Positions 1-7,843 of a stretch of DNA of 64,000 bases are shown in pieces. The stretch covers positions 7,874,001-7,938,000 of the forward strand of contig NZ_CP109596.1 in the NCBI RefSeq assembly GCF_036327755.1. The letters run 5' to 3'. Under the pieces are notes generated by a model, which saw only the letters and a list, made by a program, of their open reading frames with translations, was not told the DNA's origin and searched no databases. Position numbers and translations under genes: made by a program. Within the stretch, counting starts at the first letter, position 1. Each line of letters opens with the position of its first letter. Source of the DNA: Nocardia sp. NBC_01503. GTDB taxonomy: Bacteria; Actinomycetota; Actinomycetes; Mycobacteriales; Mycobacteriaceae.

Positions 1-277
1 TTTCGCGCAGTTCAGCGGCGGTCAACTGGGCGACGGTGTATCCGGCGTGTTGTTCATGGGTGACCAGTCCCTCGCCGATGAGGGTTTTGAGCGCCTCGCG
101 GACCGGAATATGGCTGACGCCGAAGAGTTCCGCGATCTCGCGCAGCGGAATCACGGTGCCGGGCGGAGCCGCGCCGTCGAGGATGACGCGGCGCAGTTCA
201 CCGAGAATGATCTGCGGGCGACCCGGTTGGTCGACCACCAGCGTGGCCAGCAGGGCGGAGCGTCGGCGTGGGGGCAT
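1..277 (-). CDS. GntR-family transcriptional regulator, N-terminal part (truncated by window edge)
   Basis: The complement of the first 277 bases encodes an open frame starting MPPRRRSALLATLVV and continuing off the left edge. Residues about 20-80 form a GntR-type winged helix-turn-helix: a helix with LGELRRVILDG, the typical PPGTVIPLREIAELFGVS, then HIPVREALKTLIGEGLV and the wing HEQHAGYTVAQLT. This start of family matches the FadR/VanR branch, whose ligand-binding domain would follow outside the window. The ATG lies at 275-277 inside a perfect inverted repeat, which may be its own operator. The regulated genes and ligand cannot be told. Confidence 0.85.
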   Translation of the reverse strand, partial: MPPRRRSALLATLVVDQPGRPQIILGELRRVILDGAAPPGTVIPLREIAELFGVSHIPVREALKTLIGEGLVTHEQHAGYTVAQLTAAELRE

Positions 278-291
278 AGCGCCACGCTATG
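275..291. promoter_or_regulatory. 7-bp perfect inverted repeat at the GntR start codon
   Basis: CATAGCG, 3 bases, then CGCTATG. The left arm contains the start codon of the leftward GntR gene. GntR proteins often bind short inverted repeats in their own promoter, so autoregulation is possible, but the repeat could be chance. Confidence 0.3.
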
Positions 292-378
292 TTTCCCGTG
301 TTCACTTTCTCGGTCGGCTGTGTCACAACCGTGAAAAGTCGGCGCTCCGCCCCGAACCGCCGATTCAGCCCGGAATTC

Positions 379-897
379 CTACAGCAGCGTGGCGGAGAGC
401 CTGCCGGGGCCGGTCTTCACGCCGGTGCCGTTCACGCAGCCCATGACCATATCCGGTTCCAGCATTTCGTAGGTGGCGACCACCCGGACATGGCTGCCCT
501 TGCCATAACCGTCGATCACCTCCATGGGACCGATGGTGGGTTGGGACATGCCGACCGGCCAGGGACCCCAGAGGGTGCTGACCTCGCCGTTGTCCCAGGT
601 GATATTGACCGTGAGGGGACCGTCCGCGGGGTGCATACAGTCGGACCAGGCGATGTGAACGCCGGTGAAGGTGCCGCCGGAGATATTCGCGGGGCCGGTG
701 CAGTCCCAGAGGCGGCCCACCGAGGTGAAGGTGAGCAGGGTGGGCTGCATGGTGATCGCGCCGTCGACCGCGGTCCAGCGGAAGTCACCGCCCGAGCAGC
801 TGGAGATGGCGGCCGCGGCGGTCGGGGTGCCCAGCGGCATGACACTCACCGCGGAGGCGATGACGGCGGCCGCGAGAAGCTGCACTGCTTTCGGCAC
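379..897 (-). CDS. Secreted hypothetical protein
   Basis: A 172-residue product with a classic signal peptide: VPKAVQLLAAAVIASAVSVM, then an Ala-rich cleavage region TPTAAAA near residue 30. I chose the GTG at 895-897 because a GAGAGG ribosome site stands six bases before it; an ATG 11 codons upstream lacks one. The mature part has four cysteines (for example SSCSGG, GCVNG) that could form two disulphides, and is rich in beta-prone Gly/Thr/Trp segments. The family is like many small secreted proteins of Nocardia and Mycobacterium of unknown role. It lies just upstream of, and reads in the same direction as, the GntR gene. Confidence 0.7.
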   Translation of the reverse strand: MPKAVQLLAAAVIASAVSVMPLGTPTAAAAISSCSGGDFRWTAVDGAITMQPTLLTFTSVGRLWDCTGPANISGGTFTGVHIAWSDCMHPADGPLTVNITWDNGEVSTLWGPWPVGMSQPTIGPMEVIDGYGKGSHVRVVATYEMLEPDMVMGCVNGTGVKTGPGRLSATLL

Positions 898-1078
898 AGT
901 TTTCCTCTCCCACTGCTCAAATTGGCACATCGTCGCAGGTCAGCGCGATTCGCCAGAAAGATAGCGTGCATGGGCGCCCGGGTCGGGGATTTCGAATCAC
1001 GCGCGGTCCCCACGCGTGGCGGCGATATTCGCCGGGCGGTCCGCGCGATACGCGACAGTTCCGCTGCCAACTGGCAGC

Positions 1079-2302
1079 ATGGCCGCCATGGACCTGATCG
1101 CGCGGATAGACGCGGCGGCGACCCTGCTGGCACCGGTGATTCGCCGGACCCCGGTGGTGGCCTCGCGGGTACTGGCCGAACGCACCGGGCATGAGGTGTG
1201 GCTCAAATGCGAGAACCTGCAGCGCACCGGATCGTTCAAACCGCGCGGGGCGTACAACCGGATCGCGAATCTGCCCGAGGCCGAACGGCGGCGCGGTGTC
1301 GTGGCCGCGAGCGCGGGCAATCACGCACAGGGGGTGGCCTGGTCGGCGACCTCGCTCGGTATCGAATCCACGGTGTTCATGCCGGTCGGGGCGGCACTGC
1401 CGAAACTGGTGGCCACCAAGGCATATGGGGCGACCGTGCATCAGGTCGGCGAGACCATCGAGGAATCACTCGCCGCGGCAAGGGAATTCGCCGAGCAGAC
1501 CGGGGCCACGCTGGTCCATCCGTTCGACCACCCGGATATCGTGGCCGGGCAGGGGACGGTGGCGCTGGAAATCCTCGAACAGCTGCCCGAGGTCGGGACG
1601 GTGATCGTCCCGACCGGCGGCGGTGGGCTGCTCGCCGGAATCGCCGGTGCGCTACAGCAATTGGCGCCCCGGGTGCGGGTGATCGGGGTGCAGGCCCAGG
1701 GTGCGGCCGCCTGGCCGGTCTCGATCGAGGCCGGGAAACCCATTCGCCTGGAACAGATGGCGACCATGGCCGACGGTATCGCCGTCGGACTTCCGGGCGA
1801 AGTGCCGTTCGAGCACATTGTCGAATGCGCGCCGAGCATTGTGACCGTCGATGAGGATGCCCTCTCCAAGGCGCTGCTGCTCTGTATGGAACGCGCCAAA
1901 CTGATTGTCGAACCGGCCGGGGCGGCGGCGGTGGCCGCGCTCATGGCCTGCGATCTCGCCGAGCTCGACCTGCGAGGTCCGGTGTGCGCCATACTCTCCG
2001 GCGGAAATATCGACCCGCTGCTGCTGACCCGTGTCATCGGCCACGGCCTCAGCGCGGCGGGCCGCTATCTCGCCGCCCGCGTCACCATCTCCGACCGTCC
2101 GGGCAGCCTCGGCCGCCTGCTCGCCGAACTCGGCCGCAGCGGTGCGAGCGTCCTGGACGTGGTCCATTCCCGCACCGGGGCATGGCTCGCGATCGATGAA
2201 GTCGAGGTCATGCTCACCCTGGAAACCCGCGGCCCCACGCATCGCGACGAGGTGATCGACGCACTCGCCGAAGCGGGATATGTACTGCGCGTGGAGGATT
2301 GA
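1079..2302 (+). CDS. ilvA: Threonine dehydratase (threonine ammonia-lyase), PLP-dependent, with ACT domain
   Basis: Converts L-threonine to 2-oxobutanoate and ammonia, the first step towards isoleucine or part of threonine breakdown. About 407 residues from the ATG at 1079; another ATG at 1088 and a GTG at 1016 are possible because no strong ribosome site decides. The fold type II PLP domain shows the lysine in TGSFKPRGAYN (Lys54), the SAGNHAQG substrate loop and the PLP-phosphate loop PTGGGGLLAG. The C-terminal 80 residues look like one ACT domain (VTISDRPGSLGRLLAELG). This single-ACT, 400-residue layout matches the shorter, TdcB-like/TIGR01127 type rather than the long biosynthetic enzyme, so a catabolic role is possible. 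It stands alone on the plus strand. Confidence 0.85.
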   Translation: MAAMDLIARIDAAATLLAPVIRRTPVVASRVLAERTGHEVWLKCENLQRTGSFKPRGAYNRIANLPEAERRRGVVAASAGNHAQGVAWSATSLGIESTVFMPVGAALPKLVATKAYGATVHQVGETIEESLAAAREFAEQTGATLVHPFDHPDIVAGQGTVALEILEQLPEVGTVIVPTGGGGLLAGIAGALQQLAPRVRVIGVQAQGAAAWPVSIEAGKPIRLEQMATMADGIAVGLPGEVPFEHIVECAPSIVTVDEDALSKALLLCMERAKLIVEPAGAAAVAALMACDLAELDLRGPVCAILSGGNIDPLLLTRVIGHGLSAAGRYLAARVTISDRPGSLGRLLAELGRSGASVLDVVHSRTGAWLAIDEVEVMLTLETRGPTHRDEVIDALAEAGYVLRVED

Positions 2303-2353
2303 GATCCAGGTGGCGGCCCACACCGGGTCGCCACCCGCTTTCGCGGCGCGGTC

Positions 2354-2677
2354 TCAGTGCGCCCCACCGAGTTCCAGCGCCAGCACGCCCGCGATCACCA
2401 GTCCGATCCCGCCCACCTGCACCAGGGTCAGCCGCTCGTCCAGGAACAGCACCCCGATCACCGATACCGCCACCACACCGACCGCGGACCAGATGCCGTA
2501 GGCGACGCCGATCGCCATCCCGCGTTTGAGCGCCTGCGACAGGAACCAGAACGCCGCCCCGTACCCGAGCACCACGATGATCGAGGGCGCCAGCTTGCTG
2601 AATCCCTCGGAGATCTTCAGCGAGACGGTCGCCGTCACTTCGCAGGCAATGGCCAATCCCAGCAGCAGCAAGGTCAT
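2354..2677 (-). CDS. Small multidrug resistance (SMR) efflux protein, EmrE/SugE-like
   Basis: A 107-residue, four-helix membrane protein of the proton-coupled small multidrug resistance family, which works as an antiparallel dimer and expels cationic dyes and disinfectants. The essential membrane glutamate of helix 1 is present in LAIACEVTATVSLKISEGF, and WSAVGVVAVSVIGVLFLDE and GLVIAGVLALEL match helices 3 and 4 of EmrE. The start MTLLLLGLAIA was chosen because it places helix 1 at the N-terminus as in the family. It converges on the threonine dehydratase gene 51 bases away. The relative in mycobacteria is Mmr; guanidinium export is an alternative. Confidence 0.88.
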   Translation of the reverse strand: MTLLLLGLAIACEVTATVSLKISEGFSKLAPSIIVVLGYGAAFWFLSQALKRGMAIGVAYGIWSAVGVVAVSVIGVLFLDERLTLVQVGGIGLVIAGVLALELGGAH

Positions 2678-2772
2678 TGCCGGAGCGTAACCGGCCGAGC
2701 GGTACACGCCGCGATCACACTCCGCGAAAAAGGGGATGCGCGAGCGTCCGCGGTCTGGTTAACCTGATCCGC

Positions 2773-2796
2773 ATGTGGATGCCACTGCACTTCTGA
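2773..2796 (+). CDS. Possible leaderless 7-codon leader peptide MWMPLHF
   Basis: ATG-TGG-ATG-CCA-CTG-CAC-TTC-TGA. A -10-like TAACCT at 2760-2765 ends seven bases before the ATG, so a transcript could begin on the start codon. No good -35 is visible, and the frame is very short. It would lie in the leader of the small gene at 2947. Confidence 0.22.
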   Translation: MWMPLHF

Positions 2797-2946
2797 GCGC
2801 CTCGCGCCGCGCACCGTGAGCTCTCGTCTCCGCGTACCTTCGCGCGCTGTTCGGCACTGAACGCCGATTCCCGCCGCCTCGCGGCATGTACCCGTACTGA
2901 CCGGCCGCCTCCGGTGAGTCGGTCACGCATCCCCTCAGGAGGACCT

Positions 2947-3129
2947 ATGCCTGCCCATCCTTCGAATTCCGAATCGCATTCGCACGACGTCACTCCCGCC
3001 GAACGTCCGCTCTCGCGTCGTGAGCGGCGCGGTAAAGCCGCCGATCGGCAGCCGATCGGCGGTCGGGTGCGGAACGCCGGACGCGCGGCGGTCCCGGCCT
3101 CCAAACATATGAATTACCGCCGCGGATAA
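2947..3129 (+). CDS. Small basic conserved hypothetical protein (60 aa)
   Basis: A 60-residue polar protein, MPAHPSNSESHSHDV..., with a basic centre PLSRRERRGKAADRQ and a C-terminus ending HMNYRRG. It has no membrane segment or signal peptide. The start is well supported by AGGAGG six bases before the ATG. Arg/Lys content suggests nucleic-acid or membrane-surface binding, but this is a guess. I do not recognise a named family, although similar small SRRERRGK proteins seem common in nocardiae. It is followed by a convergent 68-residue gene. Confidence 0.6.
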   Translation: MPAHPSNSESHSHDVTPAERPLSRRERRGKAADRQPIGGRVRNAGRAAVPASKHMNYRRG

Positions 3130-3144
3130 GGGAATCCGCGTCGA

Positions 3145-3351
3145 TCAGCGCTCATCGTCGCCCTCGCCCGTCTCGTTCATGAGGCAGTCGAGGTCGCGCG
3201 GATCCAGGCGTTTGATCTTCTGTTCGAAGGCGCGGTCATAGTGCCGATCGTTCGGGTCCATGCCGTTGCGCCGCCGCGAGCTGCGGCCATACGCCTTCAG
3301 GAACGGTGGGATCTCGGCGCGCAACCGCTGCTCGCGTCTGGACATGAACAT
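3145..3351 (-). CDS. Conserved hypothetical protein (68 aa)
   Basis: A charged 68-residue protein, MFMSRREQRLRAEIPPFLKA, with PNDRHYDRAFEQKIKRLDP and an acidic C-terminus (NETGEGDDER). It is probably helical and cytoplasmic. I do not recognise a function. It lies downstream of argH on the same strand. Its start codon touches a strong hairpin (3354-3390 on the opposite strand), so its ribosome site would be paired in any long argH transcript. A start at the second ATG (codon 3) is equally possible. Confidence 0.5.
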   Translation of the reverse strand: MFMSRREQRLRAEIPPFLKAYGRSSRRRNGMDPNDRHYDRAFEQKIKRLDPRDLDCLMNETGEGDDER

Positions 3352-3353
3352 GA

Positions 3354-3390
3354 CCGTAGCCGCCGTATTCCACGGCGGCTACGGGTTTTT
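3354..3390 (+). terminator. Strong hairpin with T-run between argH and the 68-aa gene
   Basis: A perfect 12-bp stem, CCGTAGCCGCCG / CGGCGGCTACGG, with a 7-base loop, followed on the plus strand by GTTTTT. It is a textbook intrinsic terminator for rightward transcripts. Read leftward it can also end argH transcripts, since actinobacterial terminators often lack a U-run. Confidence 0.7.
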
Positions 3391-3397
3391 CGGCAGG

Positions 3398-4819
3398 TCA
3401 GCCGAGCCAAGTACGCTGTTCGGCGGCGGTGGAGCGGACCTCTTCGAGCTGCTTGGCGACTTGGATTCCGGCGGTGCCGCCGCGGGCGTTACGGGAGGCG
3501 ATGGAGCCTTCGACGGTGAGGACCTCGCGGACCCGCGGGGTCAGCGCCGGGTCGACGGCGGCGAATTCGGCATCGGTGAGTTCGTCCAGGCCGACGCCGC
3601 GGGCCTCGGCGGCGCGGACGCAGCCGCCCGCCGCTTCGTGCGCGACGCGGAACGGAACACCCTGGCGGACAAGCCATTCGGCGATGTCGGTGGCGAGGGT
3701 GAAACCGGCCGGGGCCAACTCGGCCATGCGGTCGGTGTGGAAGGTGAGGGTGGAGACCAGGCCCGCGATGGCGGGGAGCAGCAGCTCGAGCTGGGCCACC
3801 GAATCGAAGACCGGTTCCTTGTCCTCTTGCAGGTCACGGTTGTACGCCAGGGGCTGTGCCTTGAGCGTGGCGAGCAGGCCGGTGAGGTTACCGATCAGGC
3901 GACCGGCCTTACCGCGCGTCAGCTCCGAGACATCCGGGTTCTTCTTCTGCGGCATGATCGAGGAGCCGGTGGACCAGGCGTCGGCCAGGGTGATGTAGCC
4001 GAATTCCGGTGTGCTCCAGATGATCACCTCCTCTGCCATGCGGGAGAGGTCGACCGCGGTCATGGCCAGCACGAACGCGGCCTCGGCGGCGAAGTCACGC
4101 GAGGAGGTGGCGTCGATCGAATTGGCCGCCGCCGCATCGAAATTCAGGTCCGCGGCGATCGCCTCGGGATCCAGGCCCAGCGAGGAACCGGCGAGTGCGC
4201 CCGAACCGTACGGCGAGATGGCGGCGCGCTTGTCCCAATCGCGCAGGCGGTCGATATCGCGCAGCAGCGGATGCGCGTGTGCGAGTAGATGATGCGCGAG
4301 CAGCACCGGCTGCGCGGCCTGCAGGTGCGTTTTGCCGGGCATGACGGCATCGGGATGCGCGGCGGCCTGGGCGACGAGGGCATCGACCACATCCAGCACA
4401 CCCGCGGCGACGCGACGCACGCCGTCGCGCAGCCACATCCGGAACAGGGTGGCGACCTGGTCATTACGCGAACGACCGGCGCGCAGGCGGCCACCGAGCT
4501 CGGTGCCGACGCGCTCGATCAGACCGCGCTCCAGCGCACCGTGCACGTCCTCATCGGAATCGGCGGGACCGTATGCTCCCGAGGCCACATCGGCGGCGAG
4601 CTGATCGAGTCCGATGAGCATGGCCTCCAGATCGCTCGCCGAGAGCAGTCCGGCCTTGTGCAGCACGCGCGCATGGGCTTTCGACGCGCGGATGTCATAG
4701 GGCGCGAGCACCCAGTCGAAGTGGGTCGACTTGCTCAGCGCCGCCATTGCCGCGGCCGGGCCGGAGGCGAATCGTCCGCCCCACAGCGCGCCCTCGTTCG
4801 TGCTGCCGCCCTCGGTCAT
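3398..4819 (-). CDS. argH: Argininosuccinate lyase
   Basis: Cleaves argininosuccinate to arginine and fumarate, the last step of arginine synthesis, as a cytoplasmic homotetramer. The 473-residue length fits the family. Visible motifs are SRNDQ (117-121), TH in PGKTHLQ (near 164) and the fumarase/lyase signature GSSIMPQKKNP (285-295), which carries the catalytic serine loop. The ATG at 4819 overlaps the stop of the upstream methyltransferase by four bases (ATGA), so the two are translationally coupled behind argG. A strong hairpin lies eight bases beyond the stop. Confidence 0.97.
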   Translation of the reverse strand: MTEGGSTNEGALWGGRFASGPAAAMAALSKSTHFDWVLAPYDIRASKAHARVLHKAGLLSASDLEAMLIGLDQLAADVASGAYGPADSDEDVHGALERGLIERVGTELGGRLRAGRSRNDQVATLFRMWLRDGVRRVAAGVLDVVDALVAQAAAHPDAVMPGKTHLQAAQPVLLAHHLLAHAHPLLRDIDRLRDWDKRAAISPYGSGALAGSSLGLDPEAIAADLNFDAAAANSIDATSSRDFAAEAAFVLAMTAVDLSRMAEEVIIWSTPEFGYITLADAWSTGSSIMPQKKNPDVSELTRGKAGRLIGNLTGLLATLKAQPLAYNRDLQEDKEPVFDSVAQLELLLPAIAGLVSTLTFHTDRMAELAPAGFTLATDIAEWLVRQGVPFRVAHEAAGGCVRAAEARGVGLDELTDAEFAAVDPALTPRVREVLTVEGSIASRNARGGTAGIQVAKQLEEVRSTAAEQRTWLG

Positions 4820-5733
4820 AGCGTGTCGTCTCCTCGCGGTCGTATCGCGGTCATCAGAATGTGTGTGCTCAAATCCGGCAGTGCCGCCTCGACGACGGTA
4901 CGGCCGCGGTCTTCCAGCAGGGCGGCCGGATCACCCTCGCGCACCAGCCAGCCGTGCATGGCGAACCAGGTCCGCGGGTCGGTGCGGCCCTCCCACGGAT
5001 ACCAGAGCTGCTCCAGGTCGACGCGAATTCCGGCCTCGGCCAAGGCTTCCGCGCGACGCTTACGGAATTCGTCGGAGAGCGCGCGCTCGCCGGTGCCGAT
5101 ATTCAGCGCCATCCGGCTGCCGGGGGCGCTGAGTTCGGCGACGTTCCCGAGCAACCGGTCCTGGGCGTCGCCGGGGAGGTAGCGGAGCAGACCCTCGGCG
5201 AGCCAGGCGGTCGGCCGGGTCGGGTCGAACCCCTTGTCCAGCAAGGCTTTCGGCCAATCTTGGCGCAGATCGATCGGTAGTTCACGACGATCGACCGCCG
5301 GAGTATCCGCCGCCAGCGCTTTCGCCTTGAAATCCAGCACTCTCGGCTGATCCAGTTCGAAAACCACACTGCCGGAAGGCCATTGCATCCGGTACGCGCG
5401 GGCATCCAGGCCCGAGGCCAGAATGACGAACTGGCGGACGCCCACCTCGATCGCATCGGCGAAGTACTTGTCGAAATAGAGGGTGCGCGCGATCAGGAAG
5501 TAGCCCATCACCCCCTGGATGAAGGAACCACCCTGCTCGCGCGGATCCTCGCGAGTACCCCGCAGCATCGCGGTCCAGTTCTCCGAACCGACGGCCTCGA
5601 CCAGCTTGGCGGCATACGGATCATGGAAGAGCGCGTCCGCGCGATCGGTTTCATAGGCCCGCATGGCGGCGACGCCGATGGCGGTCGCGCCCACGCTCTC
5701 CGTGATGTCCCAACTGTCGTCATCGGTTCGCAT
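4816..5733 (-). CDS. SAM-dependent methyltransferase, leucine carboxyl methyltransferase-like family (TIGR00027 type)
   Basis: A 305-residue class I methyltransferase of the large actinobacterial group annotated as putative S-adenosylmethionine-dependent methyltransferases (LCM/Ppm1-like fold). It shows the family's SVGATAIGVAAMRAYET start, VILASGLDARAYRMQWP as the SAM motif I region, FELDQPRVLDFK for the adenosine-binding acidic loop, and the WLAEGLLRYLP motif. I chose the ATG at 5733, seven bases after GAGGAGG. It sits between argG and argH with a 40-base gap and a 4-base overlap. That place is unusual because argG and argH are usually adjacent; I see no clear role in arginine synthesis. 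The substrate is unknown. Confidence 0.85.
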   Translation of the reverse strand: MRTDDDSWDITESVGATAIGVAAMRAYETDRADALFHDPYAAKLVEAVGSENWTAMLRGTREDPREQGGSFIQGVMGYFLIARTLYFDKYFADAIEVGVRQFVILASGLDARAYRMQWPSGSVVFELDQPRVLDFKAKALAADTPAVDRRELPIDLRQDWPKALLDKGFDPTRPTAWLAEGLLRYLPGDAQDRLLGNVAELSAPGSRMALNIGTGERALSDEFRKRRAEALAEAGIRVDLEQLWYPWEGRTDPRTWFAMHGWLVREGDPAALLEDRGRTVVEAALPDLSTHILMTAIRPRGDDTL

Positions 5734-5773
5734 GGGCGCCTCCTCAGGCCGGTCGAGTCCCGGTCGCAGGCTA

Positions 5774-6976
5774 CTACTTCTTGCTGAGATCCCGACGCGC
5801 CGCAACCTTCGACGACAGGCCGTGGATCTGCACGAAGCCCTTGGCCAGGGACTGGTCGAAGGTATCGCCCGCGTCGTAGGTGGCCAGGTTGAAGTCGTAC
5901 AGCGACTCGTCCGAGCGACGGCCGTTGACCACGACGCTGCCGCCGTGCAGCACCATCCGGACATCACCGGAGACGTGCTGCTGGGTGTCCTGCACGAAGG
6001 CGTCCAGGGCGCGCTTGAGCGGGGAGAACCACAGGCCGTCGTAGACCAGCTCGCCCCAGCGCTGCTCGACCTGCCGCTTGTAGCGGCCCAGCTCACGCTC
6101 GATGGTGACCGCCTCCATCTCCTGGTGCGCGGTGATGAGGGCGATCGCGCCCGGGGCCTCGTAGATCTCCCGGCTCTTGATGCCGACGAGCCGGTCCTCG
6201 ACCATATCGAGGCGGCCGACGCCCTGGCGCCCCGCGCGCTTGTTCAGCTCGGTGATGGCCTCGAGCATGCTGACCGGGCGGCCGTCGATGGCGACCGGGA
6301 CACCCTTGTCGAAGGTGACGATGAGCTCGTCGGGGGCCTCGAAATTGACGGTCGGGTCGACGGTGTAGTCGTAGACGTCCTTGGTCGGAGCGTTCCAGAG
6401 GTCCTCGAGGAATCCGGTCTCGACCGCGCGGCCCCACAGGTTCTGGTCGATGGAGAACGGGGACTTCTTGGAGACGTTGATCGGCAGCTTGTTCTCGGCC
6501 GCGAACTCGATGGCCTTCTCGCGGGTCCAGGCGTAGTCGCGGACCGGGGCGATGACCTTCAGATCGGGGGCGAGGGCGCCGATGCCGACCTCGAAGCGGA
6601 CCTGATCGTTGCCCTTACCGGTGCAACCGTGCGAAACCGTGTCCGCGCCATGGTATTCGGCGGCCTCGACCAGGTGCTTGACGATCAGCGGCCGGGAGAT
6701 CGCGGAGACCAGCGGGTAGCGGCCCATGTACAGCGCGTTGGACTGGATGGTCGGCAGGCAGTACTCATTGGCGAACTCGTCGCGCGCGTCCACCACGATC
6801 GACTCGACGGCGCCGCAGTCGAGCGCGCGCTGGCGCACATCGTTCATGTCCTCGCCACCCTGGCCCAGATCGATCGCGACCGCGACCACCTCGGCCCCGG
6901 TTTCCTTGGCGATCCAGCTGATCGCGACCGATGTGTCCAGCCCGCCGGAGTAGGCGAGTACGACGCGCTTGGTCAT
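5774..6976 (-). CDS. argG: Argininosuccinate synthase
   Basis: Joins citrulline and aspartate using ATP to make argininosuccinate. The 400-residue protein begins MTKRVVLAYSGGLDTSVAIS, with the N-type ATP pyrophosphatase P-loop SGGLDTS at residues 10-16. Other conserved blocks are HGCTGKGNDQVRFE and YDYTVDPTVNFEAP. A GAGGAG ribosome site precedes the ATG. The upstream region (7033-7071) carries a promoter-overlapping sequence shared with argC, a candidate ArgR site. It heads the argG-methyltransferase-argH unit. Confidence 0.97.
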   Translation of the reverse strand: MTKRVVLAYSGGLDTSVAISWIAKETGAEVVAVAIDLGQGGEDMNDVRQRALDCGAVESIVVDARDEFANEYCLPTIQSNALYMGRYPLVSAISRPLIVKHLVEAAEYHGADTVSHGCTGKGNDQVRFEVGIGALAPDLKVIAPVRDYAWTREKAIEFAAENKLPINVSKKSPFSIDQNLWGRAVETGFLEDLWNAPTKDVYDYTVDPTVNFEAPDELIVTFDKGVPVAIDGRPVSMLEAITELNKRAGRQGVGRLDMVEDRLVGIKSREIYEAPGAIALITAHQEMEAVTIERELGRYKRQVEQRWGELVYDGLWFSPLKRALDAFVQDTQQHVSGDVRMVLHGGSVVVNGRRSDESLYDFNLATYDAGDTFDQSLAKGFVQIHGLSSKVAARRDLSKK

Positions 6977-7032
6977 AGTCCGTGTGCTCCTCGATTAGAT
7001 ACGTGTAGGTCGGTTCCCCCGGCGTCCTGCAA

Positions 7033-7071
7033 ATGATTATGCACGATGATGCAATCCCATTCATAACCGGG
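7033..7071 (-). promoter_or_regulatory. Candidate ARG box and promoter of argG
   Basis: On the minus strand this holds ATGAAT (-35-like), 17 bases, then CATAAT (-10-like). The stretch ATGATTATGCACGA (7033-7046, plus strand) is identical to 18031-18044 before argC, and the following bases also align (GCA then CATTCA). Sharing by the two arginine promoters, and AT-rich TGCATAAT/ATTCA elements like known ArgR sites, suggest ArgR binds here over the promoter. Confidence 0.65.
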
Positions 7072-7127
7072 GGTGGGCACGGCCCATATCGTCACACACA
7101 ACCGATCTGACCATTAGGTATAAATTA

Positions 7128-7162
7128 TTGCCGATAGGTCGACGAAAATTCATACTTGCAGT
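7128..7162 (+). promoter_or_regulatory. Promoter giving a leaderless transcript for the gene at 7163
   Basis: TTGCCG (7128-7133), a 17-base spacer, CATACT (7151-7156), then six bases before the GTG at 7163. The start point would fall on the start codon. It explains why no ribosome site is seen. Confidence 0.55.
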
Positions 7163-7843
7163 GTGACCGCTCGACTAGCGCGCGTACAGGCCGCTACCCT
7201 CGGCTGTCTGCTCGAGAATCCCGACGCGATGCGGCAGACCGAGATCGCGAACGCGATCCACGCTACTCAGGCGCGAGTGTCCCAGGTCCTCGCCGAGACC
7301 GATCGTGACGGGCTGACGCTGCGTACCGCTGCCGGATGGCAGGTCACCGACCCGGCCGCGGTGTTCGACCTCTGCACCGGTCAACCACTCCGGCCGCTCC
7401 CGCCTCTCGGCTGGTACGCACTGGAACCCGGATTGCGGCAGGTGGAGTCGAGTATCGATGCCGCCACCCGAGCGCGGGCCGAGTATCGGCTCACGGGCGA
7501 TTGGGCGGCGGATCTGCTCGCCCCGTGGCGGATTCCTCAGTTGGTGGTGCTTCATGTCGACAAACCGCTGGATCTCGAGGATGCCGGATTCGTCCCCGCC
7601 GAGTTGACCGATGCGACACTGCATCTCGTGGTCGGCACCGTCCCGCCCAGGTGGCGGACCGATCCGCGCATCGCGGTGCGCATGGCCGATTCCGAACCCG
7701 GGCGAAACCTCGCTCCGGTCAACGATATTGCCCGCCGAATCCGAGTCACCGGTGGGCCGGACGCCGCCGAGGCAGTAGCCGAATTGCGCCATCGATTCCT
7801 GCAAGCCAGGCGGGCGGTCGAATCCGAATCACCGCGGATATGA
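7163..7843 (+). CDS. Winged helix-turn-helix domain protein, unknown function
   Basis: A 226-residue protein. Residues about 10-70 form a winged helix-turn-helix: ATLGCLLENPDAMRQTEIAN, then ATQARVSQVLAETDRDGL as recognition helix and the wing LRTAAGWQVTD. The rest (about 80-226), with WRIPQLVVLHVDKPLDLED and a C-terminal helix ELRHRFLQARRAVE, resembles AbiEi-like or other DNA-binding two-domain proteins, but I cannot place it. A strong leaderless promoter lies directly upstream and divergent from argG, so it might read the argG region, though nothing shows that. It overlaps the next gene by four bases (ATGA). Confidence 0.6.
   Translation: MTARLARVQAATLGCLLENPDAMRQTEIANAIHATQARVSQVLAETDRDGLTLRTAAGWQVTDPAAVFDLCTGQPLRPLPPLGWYALEPGLRQVESSIDAATRARAEYRLTGDWAADLLAPWRIPQLVVLHVDKPLDLEDAGFVPAELTDATLHLVVGTVPPRWRTDPRIAVRMADSEPGRNLAPVNDIARRIRVTGGPDAAEAVAELRHRFLQARRAVESESPRI

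Noticed and set aside
289..1194. A 301-codon plus-strand frame
   Set aside because: Antisense to the secreted protein gene, which has a ribosome site and signal peptide; the composition is a repeat-rich shadow.
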